The notes under the pieces were generated by a model. The model saw only the letters and a list, made by a program, of their open reading frames with translations, was not told where the DNA came from and did not search any database. A DNA stretch of 64,000 nucleotides from Diphasiastrum complanatum (taxonomy: Eukaryota; Streptophyta; Lycopodiopsida; Lycopodiales; Lycopodiaceae). A program made the position numbers and the translations under genes. Location of the stretch: positions 39,840,461 to 39,904,460 of the forward strand of contig CM055096.1 in the NCBI GenBank assembly GCA_029204225.1, in the 5' to 3' direction. Every line of letters starts with the position of its first letter. Position 1 is the first letter of the stretch. Positions 1 to 10,430 of the stretch are shown one piece after another.

Positions 1-649
1 ACAGTTGCTTTAGAATTTGCTGCTTTTCTTTTTTGGTTTAAGGATGAGTGGCTTGCTTTATTTTTGACCGAAGTTCACCTTTGGACATTATTTTTCAACA
101 ATATGGTCTACTGCAAAATGCTATTTTCTTCATGCATGCATCCTCTTTTCATTCCCTCTTGTTAATCACTGGATAACTTTAAATTTCCTAGAACCTCCAA
201 TTTATACTTTCATATCAAGTCACATTGATAATCTCCATGTCCATATTATCCAGGAGTGAACTATGAAGGCTAATGCCAAAGCATCTCCTACAAAGAAATT
301 TTTTCAAGAATCAGAATCATCAAATGTGGATAAGTGGAGATGACTTTCATAGTAGTATTTCAAAAGCCTTCAAGGAATTTTCTCGGAAGTTGGGACAACG
401 TGGAGGTCACTCTACTTACAATGTTTTGGAGGCCCTTGAGGAACTTTCAAGGAAGCTACCAAATCAGGGCTACTAGGACCTTACTAGGACCCAAGAGGTT
501 CTACATCCTAGCTCAATCAACTTCAACTTATTTTCAATTAATGAAAATAATGACCATGGTATTTAATAACCATGTGAGTAATGTTGAATGGGGGTCAAAT
601 AAAAGTCCGCGATACATATAGGGAGAAAGTAAAAACCCCTGAGATGGTC
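1..649. other. Unassigned AT-rich sequence
   Basis: Two short overlapping reading frames lie at 273-621, but neither shows a recognisable motif or splice context. I see no gene, repeat or RNA signature here. RGLG N-terminal exons were searched for and not found. Confidence 0.4.
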
Positions 650-815
650 TATGCTGGTCCTGCTCATATTTTCATAACTTTACCCTACTAACACAAACAA
701 TACTCTCTACGTAGGCAAGAGATGCTTCTTGGCTTCCAAGGGGAGGCTTGAACCTGGGACCAACGGAACTTTGGATGTCAAGCTAAGCATCTGAGCCAAC
801 GCTGTTGGGTTATCT
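650..815 (-). repeat. tRNA-derived SINE-like head
   Basis: On the minus strand there is a polymerase III box A-like string, TGGCTCAGATGCTTAG (about 783-798). It is followed about 35 nt later by a box B match, GGTTCAAGCCT (744-754). The spacing suits an internal tRNA-type promoter. The sequence does not fold as an intact tRNA by eye, and the downstream body has no tRNA 3' end, so a tRNA-headed SINE is more likely than a tRNA gene. No target site duplication was identified. Confidence 0.4.
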
Positions 816-1562
816 AGGCAAGAGATGGAAGAGCTTTATGTAAAATGCTATAGTTTAAAGGTGATGTAGATGCCACAAAATTTAAGACTGCAGAAATGAA
901 TATGGCAAGCTGGTATCCTTCAGTTCAATGTAGCATAGCTGATCACAAAATTACATATGCTGGTTATGAATCCACAAATAAGGGTATCACTAAGGAAAAA
1001 GGTCGCAATCAGCGCTACATATGTGGAGCATATGAAAAGAAAGAAAGCCACTCTTGTCCATTAACAGAAGTGACAACACACGATGACTCATAATATGTGC
1101 ATATGTAGATATGGGTGTTATCATTCTAATCCTCCACCCTATGATTAGTAGGCTCGATATGGTCCGGCTCTTACAATTAAAATGTAACTTTTTATCTTTG
1201 ATCTAAGCCATCTTTGTTGTCGTATAACATTGAATGAAATTAGGTTTTCAAGTGGTCACCTGATAAGATTGTGCAAAGGACTGCAAGGGAAATAGGGTTT
1301 GAATCTAGCTAGGCTATTATACCAGTTGATGAATACCCAAAAGCTTTTGGCTTTGATCTTGCCATATTGTATTCTCTTGCTAGCCCTTAACCAAGGTCCA
1401 TTTGCAACTTTTATCTGATTTCCAAGTAGAAAGTGTGCCCTATTACAAAGTAAGCTACTGTAGGGAGCTTCTAGAAGCTTCACTCTTAAATCAATGGATT
1501 TGGTATGGCTGTCTTTCGCTTGATGAGTGCTCTCCAATTGCGCTAATTGCACCTGCTTTGTT
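816..1562. other. Unassigned sequence
   Basis: Short frames only (896-1093 plus, 1256-1552 minus, 1402-1629 plus). None has a known motif. Nothing else is seen. Confidence 0.4.
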
Positions 1563-1963
1563 TGATGAATTGCAAGACCTAGCTATGGAGGATCTTAACT
1601 TCAATACTAGATCAACCAAGAAAGCTTGAGAAACTTAGCTATGGAAAATATCACATACAAGGAGAATTGCATAAGCACCTCACAACACCAAAAGTTAGAA
1701 GAGAAATTGAATCGCTAGAGAGAGAGAGGAGGGCGTGGGTCCTCCAAATCCCTTGTGAGGCAAGCACCTCAAATAGATGCATGGAAAGTCTAGGTGTCAA
1801 TCATATGAGTGAGCTACTTGGCCAAGTGGGCCACTTGCACTAAATAACTTAACTTACAAAGGGGGGTCTCATGTATTTAATTAATAACATGCCCCATGAG
1901 TGTACAACGTACGACATAATTAGTGCTTAGCCAAAGGGATAAAATAGGCATTACTCTTCAACA
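1563..1963 (-). repeat. Copia element D, 3' LTR (minus strand)
   Basis: The unit runs from TGATGAATTGC to TTCAACA in plus-strand view. Its first 90 bases recur almost exactly at 5381-5469 beside a primer-binding site, which identifies both as LTRs of one minus-strand element. At the high end it abuts a polypurine tract (minus strand AAGGGGAGG) and the RNase H frame. A GA-rich microsatellite lies near 1709-1728. Confidence 0.75.
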
Positions 1964-2657
1964 CCTCCCCTTAATTAAGCTAACACCCAACAAAATTTTG
2001 AACTTTTCAAACTTATCTTTACTAAGAGGTTTAGTAAAGATATCAGCTATCTGGTCGTTGGTGTTGCAATAAATTAGCTTGATCTCTCCACTGTGCACTT
2101 TCTCCCGTATAAAGTGCTGGTCCACCTCTATGTGCTTCCTCCGTGCATGATAGATTGGATTTCTCGCAAGCTGAATGTAGCTTTGGTTATCACAATGCAA
2201 CAATGTAGGTCCTACTTGAGCAATCTGCATATCCTCAAGTAGACATCGTAACCAAATAGCAGAACAGGCGGACCCATTAGTCGCCCTGTACTCAGCTTCG
2301 GTAGATGATAGGGCAATAGTAGGCTACTTCTTGCTACACCAAGATATAGCCCCTGAACAGCAATAGCCTATCGTCGATCTCCGATCGTCTCTATCACCTG
2401 CCCAATCAGAATTTGAATAACCCTCCAACTCAAGGTCACCATCATCAATGTATCCAATCCCATAGGTCATCGTCCCTCTCACATATCGTAGGATCCGCTT
2501 GGCTGCCTTCCAATATGATTCGGTAGCTTACTCATGAATTGGCTTGCAATCCCAACCGCATAAGCAATATTTGGCCTGGTGGTAGTAAGGTAAATCAGGC
2601 TGCCCACCAATTGGCGATAGAGAGTCTCATCTGCAAATGTTGGACCATTATCTCTTG
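1958..2657 (-). pseudogene. Copia D polyprotein, RT tail and RNase H
   Basis: Minus-strand frames encode the end of a Ty1/copia pol. At 2479-2670 is the RT/RNase H connection (YRQLVGSLIYLTTTRPNIAY). At 1958-2230 is the RNase H end, with CDNQSYIQLARNPIYHARRKH-type residues and the terminal ADIFTKPL motif. The frames are separated by stops and shifts, and the middle of RNase H (about 2230-2480) survives only in fragments. The RT catalytic YVDD part is absent here. The upstream end is cut by the LTR of element C at 2658. This is a dead retrotransposon, not a host gene. Confidence 0.85.
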
Positions 2658-3288
2658 TGTTGGAAATCAATGGGAATGTGCGGAAGCTGATGAGTGAGCT
2701 TGGTGTAGGATCGGAAGCGCCACAGTTAGCAGCAAAATATTCAAATTGAATGATTCAGACAAATGCTCAATGAAACAATACGGTAGTGAGACTGAGAATT
2801 TGCACTCTGATTAAGATCAAACAGTGAGTACAATGCTTGAAGTGATAACTTCAGCTTACAGTCGTTGGGCGTGATAACGCTGGCTACAAAAAGATTGATC
2901 AGATTAAGAATTATCAGAAGAAGTTTTCTGATGAAGATTCTAGGATTGATATCCTACAAAATATCTACAACTACCTTTTGTTGCAGTTATTACAACCGCC
3001 TCATTACAGTTAATGCATGTACAAAGTGGGCGGACTGTCAACGTGAAGTCGTTGGGTCGGATTTAGATCTACATCGAAATTTACAAGTATCGAAAAATGT
3101 ACAATGACTCGAAAAATACATTGACTCGAAAAATATAGAATTTTTCGAGTCAATCCAGTATCGAAAAATTTAAGACAATTCGATCCTGAACTTTTCGATC
3201 CTTTGCTCAGAAATTCGAGCCTCCTGTTTCTGGTTTTTCAGGGTGCTCATTATTGAATGAATTTGAGGTTGAGCATCGAATTCCAACA
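2658..3288 (-). repeat. Copia element C LTR (631 bp, minus strand)
   Basis: The unit is bounded by TGTTGGAA and TTCCAACA. A minus-strand polypurine tract (AAGGGGGAG, about 3289-3299) sits just outside, followed by an RNase H frame, so this is the 3' LTR of a minus-strand copia. The U3 part (about 3040-3215) holds repeated TCGAAAAAT-type units in both orientations. The LTR interrupts element D. Confidence 0.75.
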
Positions 3289-3652
3289 CTCCCCCTTAAT
3301 GTGGATCCTGAAAACTTTTGATTTTCAGATTCAACATGTCGTTGAATCTGAGATGGTGCTCCTTTGACAGAGCCTTTGTGAAGTAATCTGCTGCCATTGA
3401 TTCTGTCCTGCAATAGACTAAGGATACCTCCTTGCTTTGCACTTTCTCTGAGAATGAAATCTCAGATTGAGAGAGAGAGAGAGCTATGGTGCTTTGGCTG
3501 TCACAAAAGTTGGTCGTTGGATGTGACTGTGCAAGGTCAATTTCTGCTAGCAGGTGGCTCAGCCAAATTGCCTCGGTAACATTCGTGGTAGCAATATATT
3601 CTGATTCAGTTGATGACAATGGTACTGAGGTCTGCTTTCGACTGTTCTGTAA
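3289..3652 (-). pseudogene. Copia C RNase H remnant
   Basis: The minus frame encodes a copia RNase H (SSTESEYIA, CDSQSTIALS and terminal ADYFTKALS motifs) ending just before the polypurine tract. At about 3652 the same open frame continues directly into a GAG-pre-integrase segment (DKLWHKRYGHLSYQSLQ) that seems to belong to element D. Integrase and RT are missing between them, so the frame is a deletion chimera. Confidence 0.8.
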
Positions 3653-4949
3653 ACTTTGATAGCTCAAATGACCATACCTTTTGTGCCAAAGCTTGTCCTG
3701 ACTAGAATCCCTTGCTGACAAGGCCTCTTGAGTCTTGGCTAGGAATGGCTGTGTAAAGCTTGTAAAGACCCCCTTCTTGCATTCCCTTGGCTACCACCTT
3801 GAAGCTTTGATCTTTGTCTTTTACCAAACAGGTAGATTCGTCAAACTCCACCAACATGTTCTGTTTGGTAATGGCACCAACATATAGCAAGTTCTTAGCC
3901 AACCCTGGTACATGCAACACACTCTTGATTACCTTCACCTCTCCTAATGACAGCTGCACGAACTGTGCCTTTTCCCCTCATGTATAGAGTTCTCTCCAAG
4001 GCATACTTGCTGACCATCTCCTATCTCCTCATAGGTGTTGAACCAATTTCTATGAGGTGTCATGTGCTTTGAGGCTCCAGAATCAATGTACCATCCACCA
4101 AACGTGGATTCAGATGATAGGGCTGCGGTGAATAGATCAAGCCCACCAGATTGCTCTTCTCTGCAACTTCATCAACAAAGTGACCCTGTTGGTTCTTTTC
4201 CTTCTTCTGATTACTTTACTTCTTTCGGCATTCAAAAGAGAAATGCCCATTCTTGCCACAATAGTTGTAGATGAGGAATTGGTGCTTAACTCCTCTCCAA
4301 CTTGTAATTTGGACACCTGTTGCTCCAAGCTTTGCTTTGAGTTCTTCCCTTTGCCTTTCCCTTTCTTCTGAAAGTTCTGCTGCTTCTTAGAAGCAAATGC
4401 AGGTTCTGGATTATCTTCCCTTTCAGAAAGATTCTTACTTCTCATCTCCTCCTGTAAAAAAAGATCACATAGCTTCCCAAAGGTTGGGAGTTTCTCCCTA
4501 GCAAAAAGGGACATCACATAGTCTTGATAGTTGAATGATAAACTATTCAAGGCTATGGGAACAATACTCCTATCACTTACTGTCTCTCCCACTGAAGCAA
4601 GCTGGTCCATAAGGTCCTTGCCCTTTGTGATGTGATCACGCATTGTTGCACCTGCTTCCATCTTGAGAGTATGTAACTTGTTCTACAAGTTCAAAATATG
4701 CCAAGCTTCCACTGCATCCTTTGCATTGCGAATGTGAGGAATAATGTTGTCTTTTATCCTATGAGCCTTCTCCCTCTTGCTTATGTAGTCTTCAATTCAG
4801 GTTCAGATGTTGGTATAGGCTCTCTACCTGCCATTAACTCCAACAATTCATGTCCATCAAGATGTTAGCCATCTTGAACTTCCACACTCTGTAGTTTGTG
4901 CCATCAAGTCTGCTTGATTCACCCAACAGACTCTCTCCAAGACTGGCCA
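3653..4949 (-). pseudogene. Copia D gag, protease region and pre-integrase, decayed
   Basis: Reading the minus strand from about 4949: a gag start (MASLGESLLGESSRLDGTNY) is followed by frameshifts. A capsid-like frame spans 4137-4661 and has a Lys-rich tail. A zinc knuckle (CGKNGHFSFEC, first Cys changed to Tyr) lies near 4230-4275 in a different frame. The post-protease segment (3702-3959, with VPGLAKNLLYVGA) leads to the HxxxH pre-integrase finger. The order is normal for Ty1/copia. At least two frameshifts and a deletion of integrase plus RT make it non-functional. Confidence 0.8.
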
Positions 4950-5365
4950 TGCTATAATCTGTGCTCAAACAGAAGCTCAACCTGATATATCAGAAAAGAA
5001 ACAACTCTAGCAACTAGGGTTTGACCCCAAACTAGGGTATGTAGCCACTTCAAGGCAACCCTTCAGCTCTTGCTTTTGACTTTGCCACTTGCTATGGCCT
5101 TGCTAGCACAAGCACTAGACCCCATTAGATCAGAACCCAGAAGCCCCTACAGAGAGTGCGCCCTACTTTTATGTAAGCTCCTCCAAAAAGACTCCCCAAA
5201 ACTCAGCCATAATTAGAAAGTTTTGGATCATCCCACTCTCCTTGATCTGACTCCTATAGATCAAAAGCGCCCTCTTACAAGATTGAGGTGCTTGTGGAAG
5301 ATGGGAATCTTCACAAGAATCTGAGCACTGAAGTTTCTCTCACTCACAAACTCAGTGCTAGACAA
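4950..5365 (-). other. Copia D untranslated leader
   Basis: Non-coding stretch between the primer-binding site (5366-5380) and the gag start of minus-strand element D. I see no other feature. Confidence 0.55.
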
Positions 5366-5380
5366 CCTGTTCTGATACCA
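5366..5380 (-). other. Primer-binding site of copia D
   Basis: Minus-strand TGGTATCAGAACAGG directly abuts the LTR. TGGTATCAGA is the complement of the plant initiator Met-tRNA 3' end, the usual primer of plant copia elements. Confidence 0.8.
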
Positions 5381-5469
5381 TGATGAATTGCAAGACCTAG
5401 CTATGGAGTATCTTAACTTCAATACTAGATCAACCAAGAAAGCTTGAGAAATTTAGCCATGGAAAATAT
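5381..5469 (-). repeat. Copia D 5' LTR, truncated
   Basis: Near-identical to 1563-1651 (a handful of mismatches over about 89 bp). It breaks at 5469/5470, where the LTR of element E starts with TGTTGGGA. The remaining 310 bp or so of this LTR is not seen elsewhere in the window. Confidence 0.8.
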
Positions 5470-6385
5470 TGTTGGGATTTGAATGGTGGATCAACCGAAA
5501 ATGCCTGTCGTGGCAAAGGAACAACAACAGGGAATCCTTGGTGCATGCAACTAAGTCTTTCGGTTTAGAGATCAGACCGACTTCGACGTCTTGAAGTCTG
5601 TCCTACTTGATCACAGCTTCGAAGTCGCTGGATCGACTAAGCCAATTCCCGAGCCATGCACATATACCTTGATTAAAGATTTAGCTTCGCGGAAGCGTTT
5701 TAGGTGAGGTATTATAGAACGATGAATTGACGTATGCTATCAGTCATACAAGAACAGTTTAGTCTACGAATTCTTGATTTATCTGCTAGTATAGATCTAT
5801 CAGAACATGAAATGAAATAAGCATTCAACATACACAACCTAGATTATTGGAACATTGATTGATTAGGCATGTAGAAAATATAGTTTGAATGCAAAATAGA
5901 GACGCACTCTTTTTGAGTCGATACTCTGTAATAACAGAGTCTGTAATAACAGAGAGAAAGAACACTCTGAATGACTGATAGATTATCGAGCTAGTACATG
6001 GAGCTTAACCGAAGCAACTGATGAGCCGATGTATATATACACATGGCTAACTGATTAAAAGAATGATTAATGAGTAATTTACAAACAGGATTAAGGCACT
6101 ATGTGCTGTTGGCAGTCGCACTTGGACAATATCTGATTCAATTGGAGATTTTGTCCGGTCGTGACAAATGTACAGTTGAGCCGCCAATTTGATGATATCG
6201 ACTTTTGAGAGTTGGCACTTACATCGACTTTTGAAGAAGTCGGATAGTCGACGTCGGAGGTTCAAAAAACTTCGATGTCGGACTCAAAAGTTGGACAAGG
6301 CTGAGAAGTCAAAGACTTCGGACAAGTCGGAGACTTTGGACAATGTGAAGACTTCGGACAAGTCGAGAAGGCTGAGACATCGGAC
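5470..6385 (-). repeat. Copia element E LTR (minus strand)
   Basis: Starts TGTTGGGA (complement of a TCCCAACA LTR end), carries a GCGGAAG block near that end, and has a TATATATA stretch near 6032-6041. At about 6180-6400 it has a dense array of GTCGGA/TCGA-type short repeats (GACAAGTCG, GAGAAGGCTGAGA). The RNase H frame of the same element follows at higher coordinates. The outer boundary on the 6385 side is approximate. Confidence 0.6.
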
Positions 6386-6648
6386 AAGTCGAGAAGGCTG
6401 AGATTTCGATGTGCTTACTCCTAGAATGAAATCTAGGATTGATAGATAATGCAATAGCACTCTGATTATCAGATTGTATTATTGTTGGAGCAGACTATCT
6501 GAGGCCAATATCAGATAGTAAATTTCTCAACCAAATTGCCTCTTTGGTAGCTTGAGAGATTGCAATGTATTCAGATTCTGTGGATGACATTGCAATGGAG
6601 GTCTGCTTCCAACTATTCCAAGATATTGGACCATTATTGAGTAGGATG
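6386..6648 (-). pseudogene. Copia E RNase H remnant
   Basis: Translated on the minus strand this gives a copia RNase H: WKQTSIAMSSTESEYIA, then a DNQSAIAL-type motif, then NPRFHSRSKHIEI, where it runs into the repeat array of the LTR. It is cut at 6648, where a plus-strand TGTTAGAAAT sequence begins. The rest of the element is missing. Confidence 0.75.
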
Positions 6649-7435
6649 TTAGAAATAAATGACTATGCTAAAGTTAATCCATAGGTTACTTTGACCCAAA
6701 AGGTCGAGATTTGTGTAACCATGGGGTATTTAGTTATTTAGGCCATCTTAAGTTTGTCTTAAGTTCAGTTGGACCCAATTTTGGTCATGTACTGACTCGT
6801 GGGTCCTTAGGGGTCTAATTTTGTTTAGGGGCCCTATCTCGACTTTTGGGGGTGCCCTACATTTAGTAAGTGGTTAACCTTAGGGTTTGGTTTGCCCACA
6901 TCCAGGTAGAGTACTTGGATGCTCATTGTGTATTCCATTTTGATAGTTTGGCTAAGCATTGCTCGCCATTGCTCTTGTTGCTGTTTTCTCTCTCTCTCTG
7001 TCTCTTAGAGTTGGGCGCATTTGTGTAGGAGGACGCCCAAAATTCAGCAAACCCTATTCAGGGTTAGGTCAACTTGTGGCTGGAAATTTGCAAATTCTCA
7101 GCAAGCAGTAGGGCGCTTTCAACAGCCCGATTGGAGTGTGTGTTGATCACACTATTTGGCTTCCTAATTGGCTTTCGGTGTAGGCTTTAATTGAAGCTAA
7201 CCTAATTTTCAAGAAGCTGGTTTTTTTGTGCAGAAAGACAGCCATCTTTTCATTATCTTTTGGGCACTTTGGTTGCAGATTGAAAGACATCTTGTGCTCC
7301 TACTTTCAGGTCTTTGTTTGCTACAAATTTTTTGAGTAGATTTGGTTGTGGAAAGGCTCTCTTTCCTATCTACTACAAGCTGAAATTCTATTGGAGGTAA
7401 TAGCTAAAGAATCGGAAGCTATCGGTTCTTTGTTT
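6649..7435 (+). repeat. Probable LTR and leader of copia G (plus strand)
   Basis: Begins TGTTAGAAAT exactly where the RNase H of E is cut, and is followed by a copia gag start at about 7441. A CT-rich run lies at about 6989-7004. No clear primer-binding site or LTR end is visible, so the internal boundary is unknown. Confidence 0.4.
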
Positions 7436-7597
7436 AGTGAAGATCGGTTGGATGACACAAACTACTCCTTGTGGAGTTACATATGAAGAATCTTCTCATA
7501 GCGAAAGGGCTGTGGGATTTGGTCAATGGTGATGAGGAAAGGCCTCCGTCTTTGGCACCTCCTACACCTCGTGGATCATCATCATCAAGAACGTGTT
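7436..7597 (+). pseudogene. Copia G gag N-terminus fragment
   Basis: Plus-strand reading gives RLDDTNYSLWSY, then after a small frame change MKNLLIAKGLWDLVNG. This is the typical opening of a plant copia gag (DUF4219/UBN2-like). It ends abruptly at about 7597, where a minus-strand copia RT fragment begins. Confidence 0.65.
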
Positions 7598-8401
7598 GAT
7601 ACGATAAAACCATGCTCTGGATGTTTGCTTCAGACCGTAATAAGCTTTATGGAGTTTGCATACCTGGTCTTCTCGTGAGGATATAGCCTTCTGGCTGGAT
7701 CATGTAGATGTCCTCCTCGATAACTCCATTGAGGAATGTTGTTTGTACATCCATCTGGTGTACCTCAAGGTCTGCTGCAGCAACATATGAAAGTAGCAGG
7801 GAGGTGTGCTTGAGGACTGGGTTGAAAGTTTCGAAGTAGTCGATATTGGGAATCTGTGAGAATCCCCTTGCCACGAGTCGAGCTTTCCTTCTGTCCCCCG
7901 TCTGCTTTATATTTGATCTTAAAGATCCATTTGCAGTCGATTATCTTTCTGTTGGCAGCTTGGTGACAGTCCATGTATTGTTCCTCAACAGTGAATTGTA
8001 CTCTTTATCCATTGTTTCTTTCCAGAGATCTGAATCGGCCTGTGACAAAGCTTCCTCAACTGTGGTTGGCAGTAGTGAGCGAACTCATCAGTGTATTGGA
8101 CAGGCTGAGTTCGAATTCTTGTTGATCTTCTGGTCGAAGTTTCTGGCTGTGAAATTCGACTTTGTGTTGGCTGATTCGGCCGATTCGGAGTTGCAGCTTC
8201 TTGTTCTTCTTCTGAGTCTGACTGTACAGGGTGACTACTGGAAGGAATAGAAATTACCTTTCGATAAGTATCAGTTGTCCGGGCAGAAATTGTAGACTGC
8301 ATTTTGTCCTTGCCCTTCAAATCAATAAACTGATCTTCAATAAAAGTCACATCCCTGTTAGTAAAAACTTTACAGGTGTCTATATTATACAGTCTATACA
8401 T
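7598..8401 (-). pseudogene. Copia F integrase tail and RT fragment
   Basis: The minus frame 7985-8401 is an integrase C-terminal/linker segment (TCKVFTNRDVTF, then a Ser/Thr/Pro-rich STRRSTRIRTQPV stretch). The frame at 7647-7974 is the N-terminal part of a copia RT (IDYFETFNPVLKHTS, MDVQTTFLNG, EEDIYMIQPEGY). A frame change near 7655 leads to YYGLKQTSRAW, where it stops. Gag, protease, most of integrase and RNase H are absent. Confidence 0.8.
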
Positions 8402-8985
8402 TCCATAGTTTAGATGAAAATGGAATCATACTACACTTGGTGCTGTTTTGAATCTGTCAGCATTCGAGAGAAGACTTTGGATTGATCACCACATTCTTGA
8501 ATATGAATGTATTGGATCTCTTTGTAGCTGATTCAACAATATGTTTTAGAGCTGACTGGTCAATTGGGGAGGCCTATTCTAAAGATGATTCAAACATATA
8601 CCTGGTTGCTGTTTTGATTGGACTTTATGAATCCTCTGAAGATTTTATGATCATTACTTGGTTTGCAGATGACATACAGTCGTAGTGGTGCTTTTGGGAG
8701 CAAGATTTGCAACTGGCTTTTCTTGTCGAGTTATGTGTATGAAGTGATGGAACAAATGGGATGATTACATATTATCTAGCCTTGGTTATGATTTGTCTGA
8801 AGTTCAAGAACACTTTATGTTTGCCGAGGTATGTCAAAGACCAGATGTTCTTTCTGTTTTACTCAGATAGTTTTTGGTTCAACCAGACAATATGCATTAT
8901 TGCATTTTTGGACATGCTCCAATACAGCCAAGTCGATTATCTGCTGATAGTTCGAAGATTTTCAGACTAGAACCTCTACATCAGC
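8402..8985. other. Unassigned sequence with open plus frames
   Basis: Plus frames at 8482-8685 and 8761-8970 are open but match no family I recognise. They sit between two copia fragments and may be decayed retroelement or gene debris. Confidence 0.35.
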
Positions 8986-9148
8986 ATTTGGAGATGGAAT
9001 TAGTGTCAGAGAAAGAATGAGCAGATTCGAAAGTTTTGTTGCAGACATTTTGAGCAAAGCTTTGGCCAAAAATATCTCTACAAAGAGTGCTGGAAAATCT
9101 TGTAGTAATGATGATCTAGAAAATTGTACATTTGTAAATATTTTTCCT
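8986..9148 (+). pseudogene. Copia H RNase H C-terminus
   Basis: The plus-strand frame at about 9028-9148 reads RFESFVADILSKALAKN, the closing VADILTKAL motif of Ty1/copia RNase H. Upstream sequence of the same element is not recognisable. Confidence 0.6.
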
Positions 9149-10087
9149 TAGAGTTCTTTAGTTTCATTAGAAATCAATTTACAGACTAAGATCCTTGCAA
9201 AAATACAAAGAGTTAGACCCAGGTTGGCATTCTCTGCAGATTTACACGCAATTCGGCAATAAGCTGAAAAATAGTTTTTTGCATCTAAGTATAATTCCGA
9301 TAGGCATTGATTGGTCAGCACAAATGCCGACTTTGACTGGTCAACCAAAAATGCCGATCAGTGCTAGGTATATGACCTGGACAAAAATCTCGACACCGAA
9401 AAATGCCAATCGGCATTCTTCGTGGTGCCACTCATTTCGAAGCTCATCACCTGCCTAGTCCAAATTTGTTAAGGACTGCCCTTAAATGACCCTTAAATGA
9501 TCTGCGTATACGAACAACGGGGAATGTCAGCTTCTGTCAGCTTCATTGGATAGTACTGTAAAATCACAACGGATCAGAGGGCGATTGCTTCCACGATTGA
9601 TTACAGCCATGATCCGTCTTGTAAACATATCAGATTAGTTGTTAGTTATGCTTATGACAATTTACAAGATTAACTTAATGCATGAGATCAAGATATCATT
9701 ATTTGTACATATTACAACTAGACATTAAGCAGCAGTAGTGGCATGTTATTGTTCACGTTCAGAAGGTAACCATGTAAGACTGAAATCAGTATAAGACAGA
9801 GCTGTAAGGCGATATACAGAGAGAGCAAGAGAGTGTAGTGAGATCTGATTTGCATGTGTATTTGGCTTGTAGCATATCTGAATCATTCTATTTGTGTTTA
9901 CATTGAATGGCTGAATTGAACTAAGTCTGTTTTGGTCTTGAAGGCATCGTTAGTTACGATGCATAGAGCACCTCATCAGATTCATTGAGTCATTATTTGA
10001 ACTATTCTAGCTCGAATGGAATTTGTCCGAAGTGCGTTTTTGGTTTCGGCTATGTGCTGATTTTGTTGGTGGCTTCCGCTCCCAACA
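9126..10087 (+). repeat. Copia H LTR (plus strand)
   Basis: Follows the RNase H end and finishes GGCTTCCGCTCCCAACA. That is the plus-orientation counterpart of the TGTTGGGA...GCGGAAG end of E, so H and E belong to related families. A repeat array with AAATGCCGA-type units lies near 9308-9425. The left boundary (TGTACATTTG) is tentative. Confidence 0.5.
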
Positions 10088-10430
10088 ATTCCAAATTCGC
10101 ATTGTCTTTCTGCAATCAAAATGGCCGAATGTTTGAAAGATTTTGAATGTAATAGTTATCTTTGTTATTTGAAAAATGTTGTTTCTTCCATTGGTATAGA
10201 TAGACAAAATTCAAACATTGAATTATCACAAATGTTTAGTATTTCAAATGATGTAGCTTCACCAAAATGTGAAATCTCTATGAGATTAAGCATGAGTCTA
10301 GTGATGGATTTTCAGAGTGGTTACCTGAGGGTCTTCCACCCTCACAAGGTGTTATTGGAAGTTCTCTTGTCTCACTTTATCCTTATAGGTTGAGTGTGAA
10401 GGATAAGGATGAAGTTGTGTGGGAGCTTCA
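10088..10430. other. Unassigned sequence before gypsy I
   Basis: A 90-codon plus frame at 10121-10393 has no motif I recognise. It may be decayed pol sequence upstream of the RT. Confidence 0.3.

Noticed and set aside
273-621. RGLG N-terminal exon
   Set aside because: The frames lack the conserved vWA start and have no matching splice phase.
650-815. Functional tRNA gene
   Set aside because: Only the internal promoter boxes are recognisable. No cloverleaf or acceptor stem could be drawn.
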